From Candidatus Ventrimonas merdavium (lineage in GTDB: Bacteria > Bacillota > Clostridia > Lachnospirales > Lachnospiraceae): a stretch of 32,879 nt of DNA. The first letter of the stretch is position 1. Every line of letters starts with the position of its first letter. The stretch covers positions 1 through 32,879 of the forward strand of contig DVLJ01000078.1 in NCBI GenBank assembly GCA_018715565.1, in the 5' to 3' direction. Made by a program: the position numbers and the translations under genes. Of this stretch, positions 8,803 to 16,773 are shown one piece after another. Below the pieces are notes generated by a model, which saw only the letters and a list, made by a program, of their open reading frames with translations, searched no databases and was not told the DNA's origin.

Positions 8803-8837
8803 ATTTGCACAAATTAACTATGATATTTTGTACAAAT
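8803..8837. promoter_or_regulatory. Two tandem palindromes upstream of the GRE gene
   Basis: ATTTG-CA-CAAAT (8803-8814) and TTTGTACAAA (8827-8836) are two near-identical palindromes. Their centres are 23 bp apart, about two helical turns. They lie 33-67 bp before the GRE start codon, in a 224-bp gap after the Fe-ADH gene. They look like binding sites for a dimeric regulator. Confidence 0.4.
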
Positions 8838-8869
8838 ACATACAGGCGATGGAAAAGGAGGTTTCTTTT

Positions 8870-11428
8870 ATGAATACGAACACCGTGGCAGCCCACACAA
8901 CAGCGTGCGGCGTTGAACCCTACGACAAGTGTTTTTGTGTTGGGCCTCAAAAGCACTATGATTACGGCGGATTCTCTCCGTATGAGAGAATTGAGACACT
9001 GCGCAAGACCTATCGGGAAGCTCCGATGAATCTTGATTCCAGACGGCTTCTTGCTTTCACAGAGGTATATAAGAAGTATCAGAGTCAGCCGATCGTGCTC
9101 AGGAAGGCACTTGCACTGAAGAAATACATGGAGGAGTGCCAGCTGTCCTATATCGAGGGCGAGCTGCTGCTGACGGATGACGGAACCCCGGTCTTTAATT
9201 ATCCGCTGTATCCGGAAAATACCACATGGATCTATGAGGAACTGAGGAGCCGGCCGCTTTACGAGCGTGAATGGGATCCGATCCATTATGATGAGAAGAT
9301 GAAGGAGGAGATCCTGGCTACGGAGGACTTTTGGAAGAATACGAATATTGCCAATACGTTCAGAGCCAGGATGCTGCCAGAAGCGGCAAAGGGCTGCGCG
9401 GCCTGCGGCGGGATGCTGGTGATCAATCCCAACGTAAACGTCGAGTTTGGCATCGGCCATGTGACTCCGGATTATGAACGCATGGTAAAAATGGGCCTGG
9501 GCGGCTTGAAGGCATATATCCGCGGGCACAAGGACAAAATTGGCGTGCCCACTACCGCTGAGGAGATCGAGGCGCTCCAGCTCTATGATGCGCAGCTGAT
9601 CGTGCTGGATGGATGGTCTGGTTACTTCAGGAGATACGCTGCGTTCGCTAAGGAGAAGATCAGCGAGTATTCCAGCCAGCAGACTAAGGAGGAACTGCAG
9701 AGACTGAGTGAGATCTGCGAGTACCTGGCCGAAGGGGCGCCCAGAACCTTCTGGGAGGCAGCTCAGCTCTGCTTCGCGCTGAACAATGTGCTGTTTATGG
9801 AGAGCAATGGTCACGCCGTCTCGATGGGGCGTTTGGACCAGATCCTGTATCCCTTCTATAAGGCCGATCTGGAAAGCGGCGCGGCCACCAAGGATTTTAT
9901 GCAGCAGGTGATCGAGTGTTATTATCTGAAGCTGGAGACCCACGGCAACATTGCACCGGAAGCCGGCGATAATATGTGGCGCGGAGGATCCAGAGGCTGG
10001 GGCGGCAGCGCACTGGTGCTGGGCGGTGTTGATGAAGACGGCAATGACGCTACCAACGACCTGACCTTTATGTTCCTGGATGCCATGCTCCACGTGCGGC
10101 TGGCCAACCCCTATATCACCGTCCGTTATCATGAGGGAACGCCTTATGAACTGAAGGTCAAGGTGGCCGAGGTTGTGCGTATGGGCATCGGACATCCCAA
10201 GATCTTCAACGATAAAGTTGCCATGAAAGCGCTGGAGCGCTATGGAGTGCCGGAAAAGGAGGCCCGCAACTATGTCAACATCGGCTGCGTGGAACTGGAG
10301 GTTCCCGGCGCATCCGGCGGATGGCTTGACTGCTGCTATGTGTCTCTCCCCAAAGTTCTGGAGTTGGCATTAAATAACGGAAAATGCCTGGACTGCGCAG
10401 GAGAACACTGCCCGAATTATAAGACCCATTGCCGCGGCGCAGGGAAATCCCTTGGCCTGGAGACGGGCTATCTGAAAGACTTTAAGACTTTTGATGAAGT
10501 CATCGCCGCCTACGAGGCTCAGCTGAAATATTGGGCCGACCGGGCGATCCTCACAGTGAACGTGCTGCAGAAGGCCCATGCGGACTGCGATGACGCTCCG
10601 ATCATGTCTTCCGTGATACAAGGCTGCGTCGAGTCTGGGAAGAGCTGGATGAATGGCGGTGCAAAGTACAATTCGGTTGGCCTCCAGTGTCTGGGACCGG
10701 CTACTACCGCCGACTCCCTGACGGCCCTGAAAAAGCTGGTGTATGAGGATCAGAAGGTAACTCCCGAGGAGTATTACGAAGCACTGGCCAAGAACTGGGA
10801 GGGGCACGAGAGGCTGTACCGTCTGGTCAACAGCAATAAAGTCCCGCATTACGGCAACGATGAAGATTATGCCGACAGCATGATGCAGTATGTATTTGAC
10901 ACTTACTGCGATATGCTGCAGGCTTATCCTCCGGTACGCGGCATGTACAAGGTCAAGACAGGTGCTTTCTCGCAGGTGATCAACCTGATCTTCGGCATGG
11001 CTGTTGGCGCAACTCCCGACGGCCGGAAGCATCATGAGGCGATCTCCGCCAATATCGATCCTGCCCGCACGGCCGTATCGAACCGTGACGAGTCCGGCCC
11101 CACCGCACTGGCCAGATCCATTGGCAAGCTCAGCCATGAGAAAGCGGCAAGCGGTACACTGATCAACTACAAGTTCGGTGTTGATACCATCTCCGGCGAC
11201 AAGGGGCGGGAAAACTTTATCGATTTCCTGGATGGGTATCTGGACGGCGGCGCGATGCATATCCAGTTCATGGTCACCAACCGGGATACGCTGATCGAGG
11301 CGCAGCAGAAGCCTGAGGAGTATCGTGATCTGCTGGTACGGGTGTCCGGCTTCAGCGCGTACTTCAACTCCCTGTGCAAAAATTTCCAGGACGAGCTGAT
11401 CAACCGGACCGAGCAGTCCTTTGATTAA
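8870..11428 (+). CDS. Glycyl radical enzyme, substrate unknown
   Basis: A protein of 852 residues from the ATG at 8870, which has AAAAGGAGG 9 bases upstream; the frame runs further 5' but without such a site. It is a PFL-like glycyl radical enzyme. The catalytic motif is GCVE with Cys473 and Glu475, and the radical motif is RVSGFSAYF with Gly827, 25 residues from the end as usual. ESNGHAVSMGR is the family's conserved core segment. The CxE arrangement is shared by the eliminating and decarboxylating branches (glycerol/diol dehydratases, choline, isethionate and hydroxyproline lyases, arylacetate decarboxylases) rather than pyruvate formate-lyase, which has adjacent cysteines. There is no microcompartment shell gene and no small HpdC-like subunit nearby. 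The neighbours are Fe-ADH and the activase. I cannot name the substrate from the sequence. Confidence 0.9.
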   Translation: MNTNTVAAHTTACGVEPYDKCFCVGPQKHYDYGGFSPYERIETLRKTYREAPMNLDSRRLLAFTEVYKKYQSQPIVLRKALALKKYMEECQLSYIEGELLLTDDGTPVFNYPLYPENTTWIYEELRSRPLYEREWDPIHYDEKMKEEILATEDFWKNTNIANTFRARMLPEAAKGCAACGGMLVINPNVNVEFGIGHVTPDYERMVKMGLGGLKAYIRGHKDKIGVPTTAEEIEALQLYDAQLIVLDGWSGYFRRYAAFAKEKISEYSSQQTKEELQRLSEICEYLAEGAPRTFWEAAQLCFALNNVLFMESNGHAVSMGRLDQILYPFYKADLESGAATKDFMQQVIECYYLKLETHGNIAPEAGDNMWRGGSRGWGGSALVLGGVDEDGNDATNDLTFMFLDAMLHVRLANPYITVRYHEGTPYELKVKVAEVVRMGIGHPKIFNDKVAMKALERYGVPEKEARNYVNIGCVELEVPGASGGWLDCCYVSLPKVLELALNNGKCLDCAGEHCPNYKTHCRGAGKSLGLETGYLKDFKTFDEVIAAYEAQLKYWADRAILTVNVLQKAHADCDDAPIMSSVIQGCVESGKSWMNGGAKYNSVGLQCLGPATTADSLTALKKLVYEDQKVTPEEYYEALAKNWEGHERLYRLVNSNKVPHYGNDEDYADSMMQYVFDTYCDMLQAYPPVRGMYKVKTGAFSQVINLIFGMAVGATPDGRKHHEAISANIDPARTAVSNRDESGPTALARSIGKLSHEKAASGTLINYKFGVDTISGDKGRENFIDFLDGYLDGGAMHIQFMVTNRDTLIEAQQKPEEYRDLLVRVSGFSAYFNSLCKNFQDELINRTEQSFD

Positions 11429-11457
11429 AACACGGATATGCAGTGATAGGATCTCTG

Positions 11458-11497
11458 CTATGCGCCCCGGCGATCGGTGGATTGCCGGGGCGCATAG
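11458..11497 (+). promoter_or_regulatory. Long intercistronic hairpin between GRE and activase
   Basis: Arms 11458-11471 (beginning CTATGCGCC) and 11484-11497 pair over 14 bp without a mismatch around a 12-base loop. No T tract follows, so it is not a normal intrinsic terminator. It probably shields the 3' end of the GRE message or lowers read-through into the activase gene, which is needed in much smaller amounts. Confidence 0.6.
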
Positions 11498-11537
11498 GTT
11501 CACGTATTTAAAATTTGAGGGAAAAAGGAACGATAAC

Positions 11538-12530
11538 ATGATGAAAAACAGTGCGGATCCGATGGAGGGATCCAACGAAACGACTGCTATTGTAGTAAAT
11601 GTCCAGCGTTTTACGATCCATGACGGTCCGGGGATCCGGACCGAGCTGTTCTTGAAGGGCTGTCCTTTGCGATGTGAATGGTGCAGTAATCCGGAAACCT
11701 ATGAGCGTTTTCCTCAGATCGGCGTTTTTTCAGAAAAGTGCATCGGATGTGGATATTGTCTGAACGTTTGCGCGGAGCATGGCCGAAACGCGATCCGGAC
11801 CGACGGATCCAGAGTTGTCGGCATCGACCGGAACGCATGTGATAACTGTCTGCAATGCGAAGAGGAATGCATGTCAGGAGCCTTGACCGTCTGGGGAAAA
11901 AAGATGACAGTAGAAGCGGCCATGGACGTGATCCGAAGAGACCGGGATTTTTACGACCGGTCCGGCGGCGGAGTGACGCTGTCCGGCGGAGAGGCGCTCC
12001 TGCAGTGGGAGTTTTGCCGGGATCTGCTGAAGTGTTGCCGGGAGGAGGGGATACATACCTGTGTGGAATCCGCACTGCACGTGGATCCGAAAGCTATTGA
12101 TGAAGTAGCTCCTTATACAGATCTGTTTATCACAGATATCAAACAAATGGACAGCGCCATCCATAAAAGATATACGGGCGTCGGCAATGAGCGGATCTTA
12201 AGCAACATTAAGAAACTGGTGGATAAGAACATGCCCTTGATCATCCGGTTGCCCATCATCCCCGGATTTAATGATGATCTTGGATATATTGATCAAACCG
12301 CTGATTTTATCCTGAACGAGCTGGGAAACAAGCCGGAACAGATCCAGATGCTCAAATACAGGCCGCTGGGAGAGGAAAAAGCAGGCACACTGGGCCTTCC
12401 GCTCCAGATGAAGGGGATGGTCGTGGAAGACAGGGAAGGGTTTGAGAACCGGATCAGAGGCTATGTGAAACGCATGAACAGCAGAGGGATCCCGGCGATC
12501 GCAGGTTCTAGAGGAAAGAAAGAACAATAG
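11538..12530 (+). CDS. Glycyl radical enzyme activase (radical SAM, two extra ferredoxin motifs)
   Basis: A protein of 330 residues from the ATG at 11538, behind an AAAAAGGAA ribosome binding site. The radical SAM motif CPLRCEWC (Cys42, Cys46, Cys49) binds the cluster that cleaves S-adenosylmethionine. Between it and the SAM-binding GGE stretch (VTLSGGEALLQ) sits an insert with two CxxCxxCxxxC motifs, CIGCGYCLNVC and CDNCLQCEEEC, for two further [4Fe-4S] clusters. These are found in activases of the non-PFL glycyl radical enzymes (HPAD, glycerol dehydratase and CutC types) and absent from PflA. It should install the glycyl radical on Gly827 of the upstream enzyme. The long hairpin before it may set the stoichiometry. 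Confidence 0.92.
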   Translation: MMKNSADPMEGSNETTAIVVNVQRFTIHDGPGIRTELFLKGCPLRCEWCSNPETYERFPQIGVFSEKCIGCGYCLNVCAEHGRNAIRTDGSRVVGIDRNACDNCLQCEEECMSGALTVWGKKMTVEAAMDVIRRDRDFYDRSGGGVTLSGGEALLQWEFCRDLLKCCREEGIHTCVESALHVDPKAIDEVAPYTDLFITDIKQMDSAIHKRYTGVGNERILSNIKKLVDKNMPLIIRLPIIPGFNDDLGYIDQTADFILNELGNKPEQIQMLKYRPLGEEKAGTLGLPLQMKGMVVEDREGFENRIRGYVKRMNSRGIPAIAGSRGKKEQ

Positions 12531-12551
12531 GATCATAGTAGAAAAGAGAGG

Positions 12552-13199
12552 ATGAAATTGAACGGCAAGATCATAAGAGAACAGATCGCTGCCGCGGAGT
12601 GGGAGATGTTCCAGGCCACTCATCAGAAAGGCGGACGGGCTTCCTGTCAGGATGACTGGGACACCTTTTATCGTATGCGTCTCGCACAGTTTAACGCCTG
12701 GAGCGATGAGGCCGCGGAAAGCTATTTGGAAGATCTCAGAGCCGCAGGGGCTCAGGGCAGGAATCTGATCGCAGAGAAATACCTTCACATGATGGAACAC
12801 ACATACCCTGCAGAGTATGAGGCTCAAAAGCATTTTCTGCCTTCTTTGAGTGAAGAAAAACGCATGCTGGCAAATGAGATCTGTGATGAGATGATCGCAC
12901 AGACGATCCCTCTGCGCCAGGCCTTCCCACATGTGAGTGAGACCGGCCGGCCGCTTTTTCGCAGCGAGGACCGGCCGGGCGTCACCTCCATACAGACCTA
13001 CCAGTTAGGGGAGCTTCTGACCTACTCTGAAAAAACGCTGCAGCTCCTTAAAAAGCATCTTTTTGTCCTTCAGGCGGAGGGCCGGAGCCTGGCAGAAGAA
13101 GTGATGTCGCGCAGCGTCTGCTCATACGGCTTTTCTTCTTTAGGGGATGCTGAGCGGTATTTGGCAAAAAGGACAGGAGCGGAATATGGAAATGGATAG
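12552..13199 (+). CDS. DUF4125 family protein
   Basis: A soluble, mostly helical protein of about 215 residues. I recognise it as DUF4125 from the RMRLAQFNAWSDE segment followed by ESYLEDLRAAGAQGRNLIAE, and near the end the LTYSEKTLQLLKKH and CSYGFSSLGDAE segments. No function is established. The start is ambiguous: the ATG at 12552 directly abuts GAGAGG, whereas a TTG at 12558 sits 6 bases after it and may be the real start. It begins 21 bp after the activase stop and overlaps the TPR gene by 14 bp, so it is part of the GRE operon or of a tail read with it. Confidence 0.82.
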   Translation: MKLNGKIIREQIAAAEWEMFQATHQKGGRASCQDDWDTFYRMRLAQFNAWSDEAAESYLEDLRAAGAQGRNLIAEKYLHMMEHTYPAEYEAQKHFLPSLSEEKRMLANEICDEMIAQTIPLRQAFPHVSETGRPLFRSEDRPGVTSIQTYQLGELLTYSEKTLQLLKKHLFVLQAEGRSLAEEVMSRSVCSYGFSSLGDAERYLAKRTGAEYGNG

Positions 13200-13887
13200 A
13201 GCGTTCAGCATAGGGAAGCTCCTTGCTGAGATCGACGGGCTGTTAAAGACAGGAGAGGATGCAAGAGCCGAGGCACGGCTGGTGGAGGCTGTCAGCGGAT
13301 ATGCCGAGGCGAACCCGGACGACATCGTCGGCCAAAGCGTGCTTTTCAACGAGCTGGGCGGTTTTTACAGAAACAAGGGGAGGTTTGACAAAGGCGAAGC
13401 CGCTTATTGGAAGGCCAAGGAGCTTCTGGAACAATCCGCAGATACCAATGAAAACTGGATCTGGAATTACGCGACAACGCTTAATAACTTAGCGGGATTA
13501 TACAGAATGGATGGACAGCTTCAAAAGGCTGCGGAGCTGTTCGATAGGGCCATAGAAGCGTATGAGCATTGCCAACAGGAGCTTGCTCCCGACTATCTGG
13601 CCAGCGCCTATAACAACAAAGGCCTGGTCTGCCTTGATCTGCGGGAAGCTGATAAGGCGAAGGCTTTGTTCCTAAAGGCGAAAGCAGTTCTTGAAAGAAC
13701 GGAAAAGAATCCATATGCTATGGGCACGACGCTTTCAAATCTAGGGTTTGCCGCTGTGATCGAAAAGGAGTTTTCCAAGGCGATTGCGCTCTTTCGGGAG
13801 GCGGAAGCGCTCTTTAGGGAAACGGGGGATTGGGAAATGGCCCGGCGCTGCAAAGAATTTGCATCGAGATTGGAGGCGCGGCGATGA
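13186..13887 (+). CDS. Tetratricopeptide-repeat protein
   Basis: A protein of 233 residues from the ATG at 13186, with AGGAG 6 bases upstream; the longer frame lies wholly inside DUF4125. It has about four TPR units, including LFNELGGFYRNKGRFDKGEA, TTLNNLAGLYRMDGQLQKAA, AYNNKGLVCLDLREADKAK and TLSNLGFAAVIEKEFSKAI. Such a superhelix normally serves as a protein-binding scaffold. It overlaps the preceding gene by 14 bp and the following one by an ATGA junction, so the three tail genes are translationally coupled and probably made in similar amounts. A scaffold joining DUF4125 and DUF4037 is an inference. Confidence 0.85.
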   Translation: MEMDRAFSIGKLLAEIDGLLKTGEDARAEARLVEAVSGYAEANPDDIVGQSVLFNELGGFYRNKGRFDKGEAAYWKAKELLEQSADTNENWIWNYATTLNNLAGLYRMDGQLQKAAELFDRAIEAYEHCQQELAPDYLASAYNNKGLVCLDLREADKAKALFLKAKAVLERTEKNPYAMGTTLSNLGFAAVIEKEFSKAIALFREAEALFRETGDWEMARRCKEFASRLEARR

Positions 13888-14813
13888 AGGGTTTAGAGCT
13901 TTCCCGCCGTTATTACAGCGAGGTCTTTCTGCCTGAATGCCGGAAGCGTGTTCCTTATGCGGAAGGCCATTTTGCTGTGGGGCTTGTGGGAGAGGGCTCC
14001 GAATGCTTCGGTTATGACGACAGCCTGTCGCAGGATCATAGTTTTGGGCCCAGGCTGTGCATTTGGCTGACAGCAGAGGATCACGCCCGCTGCGGGGCGG
14101 ACCTGCATGCACTCTGGGACAGCCTTCCGGATCTGTTTGAAGGTTATAGAAGGCCCATCACCGATATCCGTGAGGGAAAGAGAAACGGCGTTTTTACCGT
14201 AGATGAGTTTTACCGGCATATTTTGGGGATCCCGGATGCCCCGGATCACTTCCATCAGTGGCTTGCCATCGCGGAGCCATGCTTTGCCGCTGCTACGAAC
14301 GGGGAGGTCTATTCTGATGAGCCGGGGAGATTCACTGCTGTCCGGAAAAAGCTCCTCGCCCACTTCCCCAAGGACATTACAAGATATTATATGGCAAAGC
14401 ATGCCGCGATCGCCGGTCAGACGGGGCAGTACAATCTCCTAAGAGCTTATCTCCATGGAGAAGAACTGGCTGTGAGCAATATAAAAGCCCGCTTCACCCA
14501 GAGCGTCATAGCCATGGTATTCCTGCTTAACAGGACCTATCGGCCGTTTTACAAATGGGCTCCCAGAGCCATGCGTTCCCTTCCGATCCTGGGAAACAAG
14601 ATCCACGGCAAGCTGCTGCAGCTTGCCGCGGCCAGGGAGATAAAAGAGCAGTGTGCTCTGGTTGAAATGATCTGTGACTTCCTTCTTGCAGAAATGCGCA
14701 TACAAGGCTTCACTTCCGGACAAAGCGATTTTTTGATGGATCATGTTCCCGAGATCATGGAGAGGATCGAGTCGCCGGAAGTAAGAGGGCGAGGGGTCAG
14801 TATGTTCTTTTAA
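13884..14813 (+). CDS. DUF4037 nucleotidyltransferase-like protein
   Basis: A protein of 309 residues. The start is the ATG at 13884 in the ATGA overlap with the TPR gene, behind GGAGG. The N-terminal region has a minimal-nucleotidyltransferase-like signature, GEGSECFGYDDSLSQDHSFG, recognisable as DUF4037. Related proteins usually show a second acidic residue after DH (DHDFGP or DHDWGP in my memory of the family), while this copy has Ser, so metal-dependent transfer may be weakened or lost. The C-terminal part is helical and unassigned. It closes the GRE operon tail. The substrate is unknown, and a role in modifying or sensing a small molecule or protein is only inferred from the fold. Confidence 0.8.
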   Translation: MKGLELSRRYYSEVFLPECRKRVPYAEGHFAVGLVGEGSECFGYDDSLSQDHSFGPRLCIWLTAEDHARCGADLHALWDSLPDLFEGYRRPITDIREGKRNGVFTVDEFYRHILGIPDAPDHFHQWLAIAEPCFAAATNGEVYSDEPGRFTAVRKKLLAHFPKDITRYYMAKHAAIAGQTGQYNLLRAYLHGEELAVSNIKARFTQSVIAMVFLLNRTYRPFYKWAPRAMRSLPILGNKIHGKLLQLAAAREIKEQCALVEMICDFLLAEMRIQGFTSGQSDFLMDHVPEIMERIESPEVRGRGVSMFF

Positions 14814-14984
14814 GACAAAGCTTTTTTAAAACCGCAAAAACAGCCCCAGCTCCCGCGCAGACATCCCATGGATAAAAGCGGGGATATCCAGCGTTTTCCT
14901 TAGATTTAGATATGCGTCCGATCGTTTCTGGCCAGGAAATCTATTGAATACCAGCGAAAAATACGGTACTATGATAGGACATAC

Positions 14985-15025
14985 TGCAGGATACATGTCG
15001 CAGGAAACATGTCGCAGGATACATA
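14985..15025 (+). repeat. Three imperfect 14-bp tandem repeats
   Basis: Three copies of a unit like TCGCAGGATACATG lie head to tail, 40-80 bp before the start codon of the uncharacterised 240-residue gene. Confidence 0.7.
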
Positions 15026-15066
15026 CCGCAGAGGCGATCTGCGGGCAGAAGGAGGCGCGCAATATC

Positions 15067-15789
15067 ATGGCAGCAGAAAACGGACAGTGGATCATGTATG
15101 GGATGGCCTGGGACGATCCCTACCGGATCCGGAGCCATCAGGAGCTGATCCGGTGGGTCCAGGAAATCGGGTTCCTCCCCTTATTCAAGAACGAGGCAGA
15201 CGGCTTTTCCGCGGAGGAGCACACCTCCAACCAGTTCTGGTGGACCGGGGATCCGGAGCAGGACCCCTGGGCCTGGCGGGAGCTGATCGCCCGGAGCGGG
15301 GAGGTGGCCTACGGCAAATTTTTCGGGGGCAAGGCCGGATTTATCTCTAGAGAGTGGTTCCCTTGTTTTGCCAATTACCGGCGGGACGGGTATGATTTTG
15401 ACGCCAGATGGGACGATGAGCTGGCGAATATCCGCTGTAAGAAGATCATGGACTGCTTCGACCGGGAGCCGGAGATCCCGTCCCACGAGCTGAAGCTTAA
15501 GGCTGGTTTTGGAAAAGGCGGGGAAAAGAATTTCAGCGGGATCCTGACCCAGCTCCAGATGCAGTCCTACCTGACGATCCGGGATTTCCGGCGCAGGGTC
15601 AGCAAAAAGGGGCAGACGTATGGCATGGCCGTGGCCGTTTACGCCCAGCCGGAACAGCTGTGGGGCTATGACCATGTGACGTCCGCCTATCGGGAGGACC
15701 CGCAGGAGTCCTGGGAGCGGATCTGGGACCATGTCCGCGCCCGTTTTTCGGCTGCGTCTGAGGAGCAGCTGCGGAAGGTGCTGCGGTAA
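15067..15789 (+). CDS. Uncharacterised protein, possibly AlkZ-related
   Basis: A protein of 240 residues from the ATG at 15067, with GGAGG 11 bases upstream; the frame extends further 5' over a small tandem repeat. Residues are rich in Trp and charged side chains (YGMAWDDPYRIRSHQELIRW, NQFWWTGDPEQDPWAWRELI, then KAGFISREWFPCFANYRRDG). I associate this with proteins annotated as AlkZ-related, which would link it to DNA glycosylase-like folds, but I see no catalytic motif that proves it. No membrane segment or signal peptide is present. It stands alone, with gaps of about 250-280 bp on both sides. Confidence 0.55.
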   Translation: MAAENGQWIMYGMAWDDPYRIRSHQELIRWVQEIGFLPLFKNEADGFSAEEHTSNQFWWTGDPEQDPWAWRELIARSGEVAYGKFFGGKAGFISREWFPCFANYRRDGYDFDARWDDELANIRCKKIMDCFDREPEIPSHELKLKAGFGKGGEKNFSGILTQLQMQSYLTIRDFRRRVSKKGQTYGMAVAVYAQPEQLWGYDHVTSAYREDPQESWERIWDHVRARFSAASEEQLRKVLR

Positions 15790-15961
15790 GAAAGTGCTGC
15801 GGGAAAGGTCGGGGTTTCCGCAGCCAGATGGCCTCTCAGCGGCCAAAGCCTCCCGGAAACAGCCCTTCCGGCCTGGCAATGGGCATGGCAATGCTGCACA
15901 AAAACAGCCCGGTGCGCTCTTGCAGAAACTGACAAAACGTGTGTTCCCCGCCAAGATCCGC

Positions 15962-15990
15962 TTACGAAATGATTTTGAAATTGGTATAAT
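15962..15990 (+). promoter_or_regulatory. Sigma-A-type promoter of the CarD gene
   Basis: TTACGA (15962-15967), a 17-bp spacer and a perfect TATAAT (15985-15990) lie about 78 bp upstream of the CarD start. Confidence 0.6.
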
Positions 15991-16067
15991 AAATAATGGA
16001 AGTATGCAGATATAGCGGAATGGAACAGGGAAACGGCGTCTCAGAGCGCAAAGGGAGAGGTGAGGGC

Positions 16068-16613
16068 ATGTATCAGATCGGGGAATATGTGGTAAAGTCC
16101 AATACAGGGATCTGCAGGGTGGGAGATATCCTCTCCATGGCCGGATTCAGCCGGGGGAAGGAGAGGCTGTACTATCTGCTGATCCCCTGTGCAGACGAAA
16201 AGGCGAAGATCTACGTGCCCACCGATCAGCAGCCAGCGACCCTGCGAAAGGTCCTGGACCGTGATCAGGCATGGGCTGCCATCCATCGCATTCCCCAGAT
16301 TGCTCCGGTCCGCATCGAGAATGAAAAGCAGCGGGAGGAGCGGTATAAGGAAGCCCTCAGGAGCAGCGACCCGGAGCAGTGGGTCAGCATCATCAAGACC
16401 ATGTATCTGCGGAAGCAGAAGCGGAGCGCCCAGGGGAAAAAGAGCACCGCCATGGACGACCATTATTTTAAACTGGCGGAAGAGTATCTGTACTCAGAGC
16501 TAGCGCTGGCGATCGGAAGGGATAAAAGCGAGATGCGGGACCTGATCGCCGATACGGTCCGAAAGCAAGAGGCGGACGGGGAATGGATGTCGGAGCGTAA
16601 TGTTTCACAGTAA
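16068..16613 (+). CDS. CarD-family transcriptional regulator
   Basis: A protein of 181 residues starting at the MYQIGEYVV ATG, preceded by GGGAGAGGTGAGG. The N-terminal 60 residues (IGEYVVKSNTGICRVGDI, then YYLLIP and KIYVPTDQQ) are the Tudor-like RNA-polymerase-interacting domain shared by CarD, CdnL and the TRCF transcription-repair factor. The helical C terminus corresponds to the DNA-binding part. CarD proteins stabilise the open promoter complex and tune transcription of stress and ribosomal genes. It is monocistronic, with a clear promoter upstream and a strong terminator right after the stop. Confidence 0.88.
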   Translation: MYQIGEYVVKSNTGICRVGDILSMAGFSRGKERLYYLLIPCADEKAKIYVPTDQQPATLRKVLDRDQAWAAIHRIPQIAPVRIENEKQREERYKEALRSSDPEQWVSIIKTMYLRKQKRSAQGKKSTAMDDHYFKLAEEYLYSELALAIGRDKSEMRDLIADTVRKQEADGEWMSERNVSQ

Positions 16614-16635
16614 AAAGGATAGAAAACGGTACGAG

Positions 16636-16681
16636 CTGCCGCGCGGTGGATGAGCGATCATCTGAGGCGCGGCAGTTTTTT
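16636..16681 (+). terminator. Strong intrinsic terminator after CarD
   Basis: The arms CTGCCGCGC (16636-16644) and GCGCGGCAG (16667-16675) pair perfectly and are followed by six T. Confidence 0.88.
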
Positions 16682-16704
16682 CGTCTCAAAACAGTGTCTG
16701 CATA

Positions 16705-16749
16705 AATAATAGCAAACTATTGACAACACGATGATAGCGTGCTATTATT
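16705..16749 (+). promoter_or_regulatory. MarR promoter with two overlapping operator palindromes
   Basis: TTGACA (16720-16725), a 17-bp spacer and TATTAT (16743-16748) form a near-consensus promoter. AATAG-CAAA-CTATT (16708-16721) covers the -35 edge, and GATAG-CGTG-CTATT (16733-16746) covers the -10. Both fit ATAG-N4-CTAT. In addition the outer arms 16705-16714 and 16740-16749 form a perfect 10-bp inverted repeat around the promoter. This fits autorepression by the MarR protein encoded next. Confidence 0.7.
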
Positions 16750-16773
16750 TTCTTTGTAAAGGAGGAAATTCAT

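Noticed and set aside
8801-10195. 464-codon open frame antisense to the GRE gene
   Set aside because: It has no ribosome binding site and no family resemblance, and lies fully opposite a gene with clear catalytic motifs. Long antisense frames are expected in GC-rich coding sequence.
10370-11575. 401-codon antisense open frame over the GRE 3' half
   Set aside because: It is the shadow of the GRE coding frame and ends in the intercistronic hairpin region, with no start signal.
14814-15066. Possible terminator or small gene after DUF4037
   Set aside because: Only a T-run without a convincing stem is seen. Short frames here lack ribosome binding sites.
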